Counted from the first letter of the stretch, positions 1-7,602 are shown. The stretch is 9,527 bases of DNA from Candidatus Coatesiibacteriota bacterium (GCA_016929465.1 JAFGIT010000171.1:1-9527); one strand, 5' to 3'. Notes: generated from the letters alone by a model not told the origin. A program made the numbers and translations.

Positions 1-176
1 ACCCAATACGCACCACAATCCCCTCAAAAAACATAAAACCGAACCAGCTCGACCTCTCAAAAACCGTCAATCTGATTATTGGGGGCCTGCAACAGCTCAT
101 ATCTGCTTCGGGGACCACATCAATGAGATTTCCTCACTTGCTTTGAAATGAGCTGCCTGTTGATGTAGTATTGTTC

Positions 177-204
177 TTGGGCACCGGGACAATTCGCATA
201 TTAA
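177..204 (+). promoter_or_regulatory. Weak candidate sigma70-type promoter for the AsmA-family gene
   Basis: TTGGGC at 177-182 and TATTAA at 199-204 are separated by 16 bases. Each box matches about four of six consensus positions at best. The placement, about 70 bases before the start codon in an AT-rich stretch, is sensible, but the match is poor and other pairings are possible. Confidence 0.22.
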
Positions 205-262
205 ATGATTGATTTAGGTTCAGACAAAAGACAAACACGATTACAAATCAATACGATTGACT

Positions 263-267
263 GGAGG
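263..267 (+). promoter_or_regulatory. Ribosome-binding site that decides the AsmA-family start
   Basis: GGAGG lies 5 bases before ATG 273 but only 2 bases before the in-frame GTG at 270. The spacing favours ATG 273 as the start. Confidence 0.75.
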
Positions 268-272
268 GTGTG

Positions 273-3200
273 ATGGCTGATCAAGGAAAGGCCAGATGGT
301 CCAAACGGATAATAATAGCCGCGCTTTTGGTCTGCTTCCTTATAGGGGTGCTGGTTGTCGCGGTCAGCATCTATCTCTCTGACGCTCGCGTCGCGAAGAT
401 GATCGAGGAGGAACTCGGTGCAGCGATAGGACGGGAAGTGTCGGTAGGTAGCGTGGATCTGAGGCTCTTTGCCACAACGCTCGAGGTGAAGCAGATCGTC
501 GCCACCGATTTGAGTAAGTATGGAAGCGCTCCCATGCTCTCCATTGGCTCGGCTGAGGTTCGATTTCGGATATTGCCCCTTTTGGGCGGAAGAGTAGAGA
601 TAGAGCGGATAGACGTGTCTTCGCTCGTGTTTCGCCTGGTTCAGGCGAGAGATGGCATGCTGAACATATCCGATATCCCCGCGGCTCCCGAGGCGTCATC
701 CGAAGGAGATGGGGATGGCTCGACTGACCTCCCGGTCATCCTGGTCGAGAGCATTGGCCTGAAATCGGGTGAAGTTCGATACATCGACCATCTATCAAAC
801 CAGGAGGTAGCGCTCAAGGACCTGAGCTTCAAAGGGCAGGCCAAGAGCCCGGGCGGCTCCAGCCTCATGCTTTCGGGTGCATTAGGAGGGAATTCGGTTA
901 GCGTTACGGAAGCCGATAACTCCATATTCGAATGGCCCAGTTGGAATGCGAATCTCGAGACCACGATAGACCTCGACAGCGGTAAAATGAATATCCCGAC
1001 GCTGAAGCTCGGAACCAAGGGGATATCGGGCAAAGGCCTTCTCGAAATTGATAATATATATGGTGATGACCCCGGAATAGAAGCGAAGATGGGCCTCGCT
1101 CTCGACCTCGCGGAAGCGCCGATATCCTCCTTGTGTGATGTGGGAAACGATTGCGCCGGCAAGGTTTCGGGCGACGTTGTAGTCTCGGGCACCATATCCG
1201 ACATTGTCATCTCGTTCGACGGAGACTTGAGTGGGATTGTCTTGAGGGGAACCGCCGATGACAGTTCGGCCTTCTCGATCGGGTCAGGAACCGTAAAGCA
1301 GAGCGTCAGGTTGGCGACGGAGGGCCGAGTCTCCCTCGATGGTTTCATCTCGCTTCTCGACCTGGGGGCTGCCGCTAAGTCAGAACGACTTAACTCAATA
1401 GACGTAACGAACAAGATGGAGCTCAATGGCGACTGCGTGTCTATTGAGAAGCTCATTCTCGATGCTCCCGGCGCTAATCTATGGATATCAGGAAGGGCGT
1501 GCGCCGATGGTGAAAATGGCCCAGGCGCACTTGATATCCTTGGCAAGGCACAGGTCAGTCTTTCGCGGTTCGTCGAGCCTCTCGTCGCGGAATTCTCGGA
1601 CTTGGGCGGGGATCTCAATGCCGACTTCTCGCTCAAAGGGACCACCGAGGTCCCACAGGTGCACATAAAATGCGAGAGCGAGAAGCTCAGCATGACAGAG
1701 ACCGCATCGAAAACTCGGATAGCGATCGACAAGTTCAAGATAGTCCAGGACACTAAGGGGACGGACCCGGCGTCGCTTCCATTCCAGGGCTCCTTCTCGT
1801 GCGGGAAAATCTCGATTACCCAGCCGAAGGAGAAGCCATATTCTTTTGAAGACATCCACATCGACAATCGCCTGGTTCTCAATACCCGGGGCGACCTCCT
1901 GACAATTGACAAGTTTTACGCCCTAATACCAGGGGTAAATCTCGACCTCAGCGGCACCGTGGACAAGATATCGACGGATGCCCCCGACGTTGCCATGAAG
2001 GGTAAGGGAGAGCTCGATCTCGCGCGGCTGTTGGCGCTCGTCCGCCCGTTCTCGGGGCTATCGAGTGCCGAGTTGGACGGCCAGGGCAAGGTCTCCTTGA
2101 ATTTCGACGCCCAATCAAAAGGGAGCGATAATAGGGTGGAATTCATTGCGAAATCGAAGCAGGTAGCCATCGACTACGCCGCGGAGGGCGCGTCTGATTC
2201 CAGGACTCGCTACACCTTCGATGGGCTCGAGGTTCAGCAGAGCGCTGTTGATTCGAGCTCCCGAGGTCTGAACATCGAGGGAGCTGTCTCCTGCAGCCGT
2301 CTCACTTTGACACCGAAGGGCCAGAAAGCCAATAGCTTCAATAACGTGGGCGTCAAGAACGACTTGGTCCTCGATTCGGCACGGGACTCCCTGGCCGCCC
2401 GGAAGCTGGTTGTCTCGCTACCTGGCCTCGATTTCGACCTGACCGCGGACGTTAGAGGGCTCTCATCGGAGACTCCTGATGTCAAAGCGGATGGGAAGGC
2501 GAAGATCGATCTATCGGACCTTGTCTCCCTGCTGAGGCCACTCATCGGTGTGTCTCGAAGTGAGCTGGACGCGAAGGGAAAGCTCGACCTGAATCTCGTC
2601 GGACGCTATCAGAAGGGAGTCGGGAGCGGAGAGATCAAGCTCGTCTCGGATAACGTCGAATTGGATCACAGACCTGGCGGAAAGGGAGCAGTCAATACAC
2701 GCTACACCATCGAGGGCTTGAATCTCAGCCAGAGGGCGACCGGCTCCAGCCCCGATTCGACACCGCTGAATGGCGCCCTTTCGTGCAAGAAGCTCACGGT
2801 AAAGACCGGCACCGAGCCGCCAGTTGTTGTGCCCGGCGCCAGCATATCAGATCGGGCCACTTACCGTCAAAAGGACGACAGTCTGAAGATCGATGAATTC
2901 GCCGTCGTTATGCCCGGCGTCAGACTGAACACCAACGGCGACTTGAAGAGCATCTCTGCCGAGGCTCCCATGATAGACCTGAAGGGAGACTGCTCGATAG
3001 ACCTCGAGAGACTGATGGAGCTGACGAGGCCGCTAATCGGGATGTCCAAGGCTGAATTGGACGCCGAGGGTGAGCTGAAGGTCGCTTTCAGTGGGCGGAC
3101 AGGTCACAGCCTCGATGTCGAGGCCAAAGTTAGTTCCCCCCGGGTTGTCCTGAAATACCAGCCAAAGGAAAAAGAGAAGAAGCAGGCCGGCGCAAAGGGG

Positions 3201-4025
3201 ACAACCGAATCCGATCTCGCGCCCCTGGACTATGGTGACCTAGCAGTCCATGCAAGCTCCCGGATCGACCAGTTCATTTACAATAACCTGGTCACTTACG
3301 ACCAGGTTTTGGATGTCAATTTGAGAAATAATAGGCTCGAGATCAAGCAGGCTGACTTCCGCTTTGCAGAAGGCTCGATGAAGACGAGAGGATGGGCGAA
3401 GCTGGATGTGCCTGGCTGGGAGTATTCCGTCAACACGCAGGCTGCTGGAGTCAAAGTCGCCGACCTCGGCGAGCTCGTTCCGTTAATCCGCTGGATGCAA
3501 GTCAATGGGAAGGTCGATGGGACAGCGGATCTCGCCGGCAAAGGCACCACAATGGATGCCCTCGGCAAGTATCTGAATGGTACGACGAAATTCAAGGTGT
3601 CCGACGGGCAGCTTATGCCGGGGCCGATGCTAAGTTCAGTGGGCTCGATCCTTGGCCTTGAGGAACTGAAGAAGCCGATCAAATTCAGGGAGATGAAGGG
3701 GCAAGCGACGGTCAAGGACGGCAAGGTCAACGTATCGCAGCTCGATACTTCGAACAATGACATGAGCCTCACGTTGACCGGTGGTATTTGGCTCGACGGA
3801 AGATTGGACCTCGACCTCGACGCGACGCTCTCCGAGCAGTTGTCTTCACGAATGGCCGGTCTAAATCAAATCGCCTCGCTGCGCGGCAAGAAGGTAAAGA
3901 TCCCGTTCAAGATTGGTGGCACGTTGAGCTCCCCGAGGCCGATTCCAGACCTGAAGGATCTGCTAACGGCAGCAGCGACAGACGAGGCTCTCAACCTGCT
4001 GGATGGCTTTCTGAAGAAGAAGTAG
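273..4025 (+). CDS. AsmA-family envelope protein with four tandem modules
   Basis: This 1250-residue protein is anchored in the inner membrane and should lie mostly in the periplasm. One N-terminal membrane segment (about residues 13-35, after a basic WSKR start) is followed by long amphipathic beta-rich sequence full of alternating 'LDL.G.' strands. Residues 352-995 carry four related modules, described separately. A Lys-rich linker (about 965-980) leads into a C-terminal AsmA-like domain (about 986-1230), with the typical string of a short-repeat 'G.v.l.dG.l' region, the conserved 'KPIKF..M.G...V.DGKV' block, and a final 'I.G.LS.P.P..D' motif. Known AsmA-family members (AsmA, TamB, YhdP, YicH) are implicated in phospholipid or outer-membrane protein traffic and are modelled as lipid-binding beta-grooves; that role is inferred here. 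ATG 273 is preferred over GTG 270 because of the spacing to GGAGG. It converges with the next gene across a 33-base gap with no clear terminator. The family assignment is firm, the substrate unknown. Confidence 0.9.
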   Translation: MADQGKARWSKRIIIAALLVCFLIGVLVVAVSIYLSDARVAKMIEEELGAAIGREVSVGSVDLRLFATTLEVKQIVATDLSKYGSAPMLSIGSAEVRFRILPLLGGRVEIERIDVSSLVFRLVQARDGMLNISDIPAAPEASSEGDGDGSTDLPVILVESIGLKSGEVRYIDHLSNQEVALKDLSFKGQAKSPGGSSLMLSGALGGNSVSVTEADNSIFEWPSWNANLETTIDLDSGKMNIPTLKLGTKGISGKGLLEIDNIYGDDPGIEAKMGLALDLAEAPISSLCDVGNDCAGKVSGDVVVSGTISDIVISFDGDLSGIVLRGTADDSSAFSIGSGTVKQSVRLATEGRVSLDGFISLLDLGAAAKSERLNSIDVTNKMELNGDCVSIEKLILDAPGANLWISGRACADGENGPGALDILGKAQVSLSRFVEPLVAEFSDLGGDLNADFSLKGTTEVPQVHIKCESEKLSMTETASKTRIAIDKFKIVQDTKGTDPASLPFQGSFSCGKISITQPKEKPYSFEDIHIDNRLVLNTRGDLLTIDKFYALIPGVNLDLSGTVDKISTDAPDVAMKGKGELDLARLLALVRPFSGLSSAELDGQGKVSLNFDAQSKGSDNRVEFIAKSKQVAIDYAAEGASDSRTRYTFDGLEVQQSAVDSSSRGLNIEGAVSCSRLTLTPKGQKANSFNNVGVKNDLVLDSARDSLAARKLVVSLPGLDFDLTADVRGLSSETPDVKADGKAKIDLSDLVSLLRPLIGVSRSELDAKGKLDLNLVGRYQKGVGSGEIKLVSDNVELDHRPGGKGAVNTRYTIEGLNLSQRATGSSPDSTPLNGALSCKKLTVKTGTEPPVVVPGASISDRATYRQKDDSLKIDEFAVVMPGVRLNTNGDLKSISAEAPMIDLKGDCSIDLERLMELTRPLIGMSKAELDAEGELKVAFSGRTGHSLDVEAKVSSPRVVLKYQPKEKEKKQAGAKGTTESDLAPLDYGDLAVHASSRIDQFIYNNLVTYDQVLDVNLRNNRLEIKQADFRFAEGSMKTRGWAKLDVPGWEYSVNTQAAGVKVADLGELVPLIRWMQVNGKVDGTADLAGKGTTMDALGKYLNGTTKFKVSDGQLMPGPMLSSVGSILGLEELKKPIKFREMKGQATVKDGKVNVSQLDTSNNDMSLTLTGGIWLDGRLDLDLDATLSEQLSSRMAGLNQIASLRGKKVKIPFKIGGTLSSPRPIPDLKDLLTAAATDEALNLLDGFLKKK
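1326..3257 (+). repeat. Four protein-level tandem modules inside the AsmA-family gene
   Basis: Modules begin near 1326 (divergent), 1782, 2274 and 2766. The last three starts are exactly 492 bases (164 codons) apart; the first module is about 152 codons. Each module has a 'G..SC..l.l' opening, a 'D.L.i..f....PG..l...G....is...P....kG...iDL..L..L.RP..G.s.aELD..G...l.f' core, and a second half with a 'TrYt.eGL...q' strand. The core of the first module reads 'NKMEL..D.VSIEKL...APGANL..SGR', then '.LSRFVEPL.....LGG.L'. The similarity is at protein level and the DNA has diverged. This indicates internal duplication of a beta-groove unit that lengthened the protein. Confidence 0.8.
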
Positions 4026-4058
4026 CATCAAGGCGGTCAGCAGTTCGATCTCGCATTT

Positions 4059-5606
4059 CTAAGGGGAATCCGACGGTTGGTCGCCATCACGGAGTCTCAA
4101 TCGGTGGAATCCATGTCTTCCATCTGGAAGAGGGAATTCTGGGCTCAATTCTATCTTGAATCGCTCCCAGAAGGCTCTCTCCTTTTGGGGCATTCTTCCA
4201 TCGAAGTAGCTCTTGATCTTCTGGTTCAGATCATTTCTCGAGAGAAACATGTAGATCGGATCTCCCCTGCGAATGGCAGACTCGGTTTGCTTTGGGGATG
4301 AACTCAGACCGAATTGCACTGGATTTGCAGTTCTGTGATATCCCCCAAAATAGATCATCTGTGCCTGCAGCCGTTCATCTACTGTCGCAAAGACAATCCA
4401 CGCGCCCTTTTCCATTTCGGATACGGAAGCCAGGCTGGCCTGATAGACGTTGCATTCATCCACTGCACGCCAGATGAAGCGAAGCCCAAGATTCGAAAGA
4501 AGCAGGATCGCGGCCAAACAGGACAGAACGGCTCTGGGCGCAGGAACTCGAAGCACAGATAGCGATAGCAGAAGGGCAGAGAAAAACGGGAACATCCAGA
4601 ACTTGTGGTTGTATGGATCCCACCAAAAGGCAAAGGCCCCACCGAGGAAAGAGGCAAGAAAAAGGGCAAATAGCGGCTGGTTCTCGAGCCTACCTCTCCT
4701 GGATATCCAGCAATAGACAATATAGGCTAGAATCACCATCAGGAAGTAGAGCAAGTACCTCGCGGGGAAAAAACTGAGCTTGGAAAACACGACATTCATG
4801 GTCAGTCCCCTCAGGGAATCTCTCATGGGCGCATTTGAGAATTCGAGATATGAGGACATCCAGATTGGGTAGTGGAATATCCAACGGCCGAGAGAGCGGA
4901 GATCCATTGGCTTAAGGGCGATAAAGGCACCGAATTGCACAGCAAGTGCAACGGCCGCCGCCGTCCCGGCGAATATGCCGGTTTTCAGATTGAGTCTCGC
5001 TTCCCGGTTGCTGATTAACCAGACGAATATGGGCACCAAGACCAGGACCACTGACTCCTGATGAAAGCATATCGCAAGCCCCGCAAGAAACCCTCCCAGA
5101 AGCCTTGCGGCCCTTGTGTCGCCGAATAGTCCGAAGTAGATGGCTGCGGCAGAAAAAAACACCGCAATCGCGTATGGCTCGCCATCTGTCGCCTCATGCC
5201 ACAGGGCTCCGCTGCTCCCATAGATGATTGCACCGGCATAGGAAAAGAACTCTGGACGACCTAGCCCCGATAGAATCCTCCGGAAAAAAACCACCGCCCC
5301 GGCACCAGCGAGAGCACTGAGTATCTGTGCGATGTCAATGGCCCTAACCTCTATCAGGAGCAGGGATAAGACGCGTCGAAGGACCCACACGAGCGGCATG
5401 TGCAGTAGGTGGTGAGGGTGGAACATGTCCTCGAATGAGCCGTACTCGACCTTGATGGCATACCATATCGCGTCGAAAGCCTGCATGGAGGCCTTGGTTG
5501 CGAGATACAGCAACAGGAAGCCTGCGAAGAGGCAAAATTCGCCCCGCCAGTTCGTTAGAATCGGGCGGGGCGACTTAATTTCTTTCAGGGATGGCGCACT
5601 CTCCAG
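4059..5606 (-). CDS. Polytopic membrane protein, GT-C glycosyltransferase-like
   Basis: This is a 515-residue integral membrane protein if it starts at CTG 5606. About ten to eleven hydrophobic segments fill residues 45-400, and a C-terminal soluble tail of about 120 residues follows. After the first membrane segment comes a loop with Asp45 (FDAIWYA) and a His cluster (HPHHLLH, about 63-69), and later 'HEATDGEPYA'. An acidic residue in the first external loop and this overall topology are typical of GT-C enzymes (ArnT/PMT/DUF2723-type), which transfer sugars from polyprenyl-phosphate donors outside the inner membrane. The enzyme class is inferred. No ATG fits the N-terminus. The first possible standard-type start, TTG 5513, has no ribosome-binding site and would cut the first membrane segment (FCLFAGFLLLYLATKA) in half. 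CTG 5606 sits 7 bases after GGAGG and restores the segment. It begins 22 bases after the barrel gene stop, so it is probably the last gene of the operon. Confidence 0.72.
   Translation of the reverse strand: MESAPSLKEIKSPRPILTNWRGEFCLFAGFLLLYLATKASMQAFDAIWYAIKVEYGSFEDMFHPHHLLHMPLVWVLRRVLSLLLIEVRAIDIAQILSALAGAGAVVFFRRILSGLGRPEFFSYAGAIIYGSSGALWHEATDGEPYAIAVFFSAAAIYFGLFGDTRAARLLGGFLAGLAICFHQESVVLVLVPIFVWLISNREARLNLKTGIFAGTAAAVALAVQFGAFIALKPMDLRSLGRWIFHYPIWMSSYLEFSNAPMRDSLRGLTMNVVFSKLSFFPARYLLYFLMVILAYIVYCWISRRGRLENQPLFALFLASFLGGAFAFWWDPYNHKFWMFPFFSALLLSLSVLRVPAPRAVLSCLAAILLLSNLGLRFIWRAVDECNVYQASLASVSEMEKGAWIVFATVDERLQAQMIYFGGYHRTANPVQFGLSSSPKQTESAIRRGDPIYMFLSRNDLNQKIKSYFDGRMPQKERAFWERFKIELSPEFPLPDGRHGFHRLRLRDGDQPSDSP
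5539..5573 (-). terminator. Perfect 10-bp GC-rich hairpin in the 5' end of the GT-C-like gene
   Basis: TCGCCCCGCC at 5539-5548 is the exact reverse complement of GGCGGGGCGA at 5564-5573, with a 15-base loop. On the minus strand the stem is followed by ATTTTGCC, a run of only four T; on the plus strand by CTTAATTTC. It resembles an intrinsic terminator or attenuator between the barrel gene and the downstream gene, yet it lies inside the reading frame that best explains the N-terminus of the membrane protein. It may thin downstream transcription or be a chance coding palindrome. Confidence 0.4.
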
Positions 5607-5613
5607 ATTAGTT

Positions 5614-5618
5614 CCTCC
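5614..5618 (-). promoter_or_regulatory. Ribosome-binding site supporting a CTG start
   Basis: The minus strand reads GGGGAGGAACTAATCTG, placing GGAGG 7 bases before CTG 5606. The only ATG nearby (5622-5620) opens a four-codon frame ending in TAA. This site is the main argument for the non-standard start of the membrane protein gene. Confidence 0.55.
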
Positions 5619-5628
5619 CCATCGATTA

Positions 5629-6804
5629 TTAGAACAGCACCCCTATCCCCGCCGAATACATGTCGGCATCGAGGTAATACTCTCGCTCGAACTTGCTGTT
5701 GTGGCGATAGTTGTTATATCGAAGGTCGAGGTTTATCTTGTCCACATAATCTCCGCCAAGCCAGGACGGACAGCCCGCAAGTCCGAGAATGTCGATTATC
5801 ACGGCGCCGCCGATTGTGACGGATTCACCGGGGAACAGGCTAACGCTCAGGTCGTCGCCGTATTCCTGCTGCTGCCAGAGCTGCCACTCCTGATCTTCGT
5901 CCAAACTCGGGTCGTCCTCGCCGTGCCAGCGATATCTGACCATCACGAGAATCTCATCTATAATATACTGATAGACCTTTGCCTCGAAGGTATTGGTGTA
6001 GAAGCTGTCGCCATCCAGTGAATACCTGTAATAGACCTGGAGGGAGGTCCGAGTGGGGAAATACTGATTCACCTTTGCAGACCAGGACCAGGTCTCCGGC
6101 AGGGCGGACTGTGTGGCGTAAGATGCGCTGAGCTGGCACATGGTCATCTTGGTGATGATCTGCGTCACTGTCAGGGTGTACGAGTTCGTATAGGAGGTCG
6201 TCCTGCCCGGAAGGTACTTGTAAGTGGTTATATCGTACTCCCAGTAGGGCGTCAGGTTGGCATCCGTGTGCGAATACGCGCCCTCGATAGTCGTGTTCTG
6301 GTCGAACAGCGGCTGGGAATAGGAGATTGTGTAGGCATGCGATGTCGGCTTCCTGAGACCACCTACGTCAGGATCTTCCTTCGCCTTCTTCTCCATCTCG
6401 TGGATCAGATAGGCGTCCGTAAGGCGAATCGCCCTGTCTGTGTAGGTGTATCCGAGAACCAGCTTCCCATCCTTGACGGTCTTCTGCTCAACCTGTAGCG
6501 AGTACTGGTCGCCGTATGAGTAATTCCTGGTTGCAGGCTCCCAGAGTGGTATCTTCCAATACCGTGTGTCAGAGTGAAGATAAGAGAGCTTCAACTTCGT
6601 CTTATCCAAGACCTGCCGATCGAGCCTGAAGGTAAAGGCGTTATTGATAGTATCGTTCTCATCACGGTATCGGAAGTAAGTGAAGGTGAAATTGTCCTGG
6701 GAGCATCTGCAATCAGCCGCCAGGACGAACAACATCGCGAATAGCGCCACAATGAATGCGCCTTGCCTCACCGAGCTCGATATCCTAATAGACTTATTCA
6801 GCAT
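5629..6804 (-). CDS. DUF3570-like outer-membrane beta-barrel protein
   Basis: This is a 391-residue exported protein. A signal peptide covers about residues 1-30 (basic start, hydrophobic stretch FIVALFAMLFVLAA), with cleavage predicted near residue 29 or 30. The mature part is a series of Tyr/Trp/Phe-rich alternating strands with polar turns (such as FTFTYFRYRDEN and SLQVYYRYSLDG). It ends in the C-terminal pattern MYSAGIGVLF, whose terminal Phe and alternating hydrophobics match the signal recognised by the BAM machinery. The DUF3570 assignment rests on this architecture and on its place directly after a DUF4266-like lipoprotein and a thioredoxin, a known gene neighbourhood; the function is unknown. 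Two cysteines (C32, C34) lie just after the cleavage point. ATG 6804 has AAGGAG at 6812-6817, spaced 7 bases, which overlaps the stop codon of the preceding gene, so the two are closely coupled. It could instead be an unrelated barrel of porin type. Confidence 0.72.
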   Translation of the reverse strand: MLNKSIRISSSVRQGAFIVALFAMLFVLAADCRCSQDNFTFTYFRYRDENDTINNAFTFRLDRQVLDKTKLKLSYLHSDTRYWKIPLWEPATRNYSYGDQYSLQVEQKTVKDGKLVLGYTYTDRAIRLTDAYLIHEMEKKAKEDPDVGGLRKPTSHAYTISYSQPLFDQNTTIEGAYSHTDANLTPYWEYDITTYKYLPGRTTSYTNSYTLTVTQIITKMTMCQLSASYATQSALPETWSWSAKVNQYFPTRTSLQVYYRYSLDGDSFYTNTFEAKVYQYIIDEILVMVRYRWHGEDDPSLDEDQEWQLWQQQEYGDDLSVSLFPGESVTIGGAVIIDILGLAGCPSWLGGDYVDKINLDLRYNNYRHNSKFEREYYLDADMYSAGIGVLF

Positions 6805-6815
6805 GGGAGCACTCC

Positions 6816-7076
6816 TTACTTACCGGCGCAGCTTACGCAGCCGCCGCCACTTCCGCCACCGCCAGTAACCCAGGCCTTCTCCATATCGCCGAAGACCAAG
6901 AACTCCAACGAGCCGACATCAGGATTGATCTCCTCGAATAACATGATCGGGTCGGTCAAGAACTCCATGTCATACGGCTTGACCGTAGCGCAGCCCGTGC
7001 AAAGTGGGGCCGCAAGCAGAAGCAGCAGAAGGACAGCCTGCCATCGGTATCTGAGAAATTGACCAGCCATTCTCAT
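6816..7076 (-). CDS. DUF4266-like small lipoprotein with Gly-rich CxxC tail
   Basis: This is an 86-residue protein. A basic N-terminus and a Leu-rich stretch (residues 15-25) precede a lipobox-like site, LCTGC, with Cys29 as the probable lipidated residue; the -3 position is Cys instead of the usual Leu. The segment after Cys29 reads TVKPYDMEFLTDPIM, which fits the 'V.P..R..L..P.M' signature of DUF4266. The tail is Gly-rich (GGGGSGGG) and ends CVSCAGK, with Cys80 and Cys83. Family members, as I remember them, usually end GGGCGCN, so a CxxC in place of CxC is a variant. The start ATG (7076-7074) overlaps the TGA of the thioredoxin gene (7075-7073), which indicates translational coupling; GGAGG lies 10 bases upstream. 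The role is unknown; neighbours suggest redox chemistry or metal or cofactor handling at the cell surface. Confidence 0.8.
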   Translation of the reverse strand: MRMAGQFLRYRWQAVLLLLLLAAPLCTGCATVKPYDMEFLTDPIMLFEEINPDVGSLEFLVFGDMEKAWVTGGGGSGGGCVSCAGK

Positions 7077-7591
7077 TTCAGCAGCTCCTCCACCTTCTTC
7101 TGGACTACTTCCTCCATTATGCCGACATATTTATTCTGTATCTTTCCATCCTTGTCGATGATGAATGTCGTGGGCACCTTGAACACCCCGTACTTCTTCA
7201 TCAGTTCCTTATCCGGATCATGGATCACGGGATAGCTCAGCGGCCTTTTGTCGAGGTAATTCTCCAGTTTGCTGTCGCGCTGATCGATGGAGACGGCGAT
7301 GACCATTAGGCCTTCTTTGTACTTCTCGCGATAGAGCTTCTCGTAGAACTTGATCGCTTTGCGGCATGGGACGCACCAGGTTGCCCAGAAGTCGATGATA
7401 ACGACCTTGCCCTTATAGTCACTCAACGAGATGGGCTTCCCTGTCTTGAAGTTCTTCATGGTGAACTCGGGGGCCGCCTTCGAGGTAGTAACATCGGGCT
7501 CTTCCGCGAAGAGCGGCATCGTGAACGTGATCGCTAACGCAAATGCCAAGACGACGCCGAAAAAACGCATGCTGCAATCCTGCATCTTCAT
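7073..7591 (-). CDS. Exported TlpA/ResA-like thioredoxin
   Basis: This is a 172-residue periplasmic thiol-disulfide oxidoreductase. A signal peptide covers residues 1-29 (FFGVVLAFALAITFTMPLFA, then EEPD). The AhpC/TSA-Redoxin-type thioredoxin fold follows, with 'APEFTMKNF..GKPISLSDYKGKVVIIDFWATWC' leading to the WCVPC active site (Cys73, Cys76). The later VPTTFIID has cis-Pro140. Length and motifs are those of TlpA/ResA proteins that reduce disulfides of periplasmic or membrane-bound partners. ATG 7591 has AAGGAG 5 bases upstream. A longer frame from ATG 7645 has no ribosome-binding site and would overlap the candidate -10 box, so it is not used. It is the first gene of the operon and overlaps the lipoprotein gene by ATGA. 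The adjacent CxxC lipoprotein is an obvious candidate substrate, by inference. Confidence 0.92.
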   Translation of the reverse strand: MKMQDCSMRFFGVVLAFALAITFTMPLFAEEPDVTTSKAAPEFTMKNFKTGKPISLSDYKGKVVIIDFWATWCVPCRKAIKFYEKLYREKYKEGLMVIAVSIDQRDSKLENYLDKRPLSYPVIHDPDKELMKKYGVFKVPTTFIIDKDGKIQNKYVGIMEEVVQKKVEELLK

Positions 7592-7596
7592 GGTAG

Positions 7597-7602
7597 CTCC
7601 TT
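7597..7602 (-). promoter_or_regulatory. Ribosome-binding site fixing the thioredoxin start
   Basis: AAGGAG on the minus strand, followed by CTACC and ATG 7591. It supports the short start over ATG 7645. Confidence 0.75.

Larger units (their letters stand above)
1..272. other. Leader region upstream of the AsmA-family gene, no confident gene
   Basis: No convincing coding region lies here. The right part is AT-rich and leads to the ribosome-binding site of the AsmA-family gene, so the promoter of that gene should be in this stretch. At the extreme left, the minus strand reads GAGGGG followed five bases later by GTG GTG CGT (positions 16-8). This could be the start of a divergent gene going off the left edge, but only five codons are visible, so it is not called. 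No hairpin or repeat stood out. Confidence 0.5.

Noticed and set aside
1-25. Possible start of a divergent minus-strand gene at GTG 16
   Set aside because: A GAGGGG-like site and GTG GTG CGT are present, but only five codons fit before the edge, too few to call.
641-1912. A 423-codon open frame on the minus strand inside the AsmA-family gene
   Set aside because: It lies wholly antisense to a clearly coding frame, has Ser/Arg/Pro-rich composition without domains, and lacks a ribosome-binding site; it is a shadow of the codon use of the real gene.
4026-4100. Terminator between the convergent AsmA-family and GT-C-like genes
   Set aside because: No GC-rich stem with a T run is present; only an imperfect 7-of-10 inverted match was seen inside the 3' end of the minus-strand gene.
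5425-6021. A 198-codon plus-strand frame across the barrel and membrane protein genes
   Set aside because: It overlaps two better supported minus-strand genes and has no initiation signal or recognisable domain.
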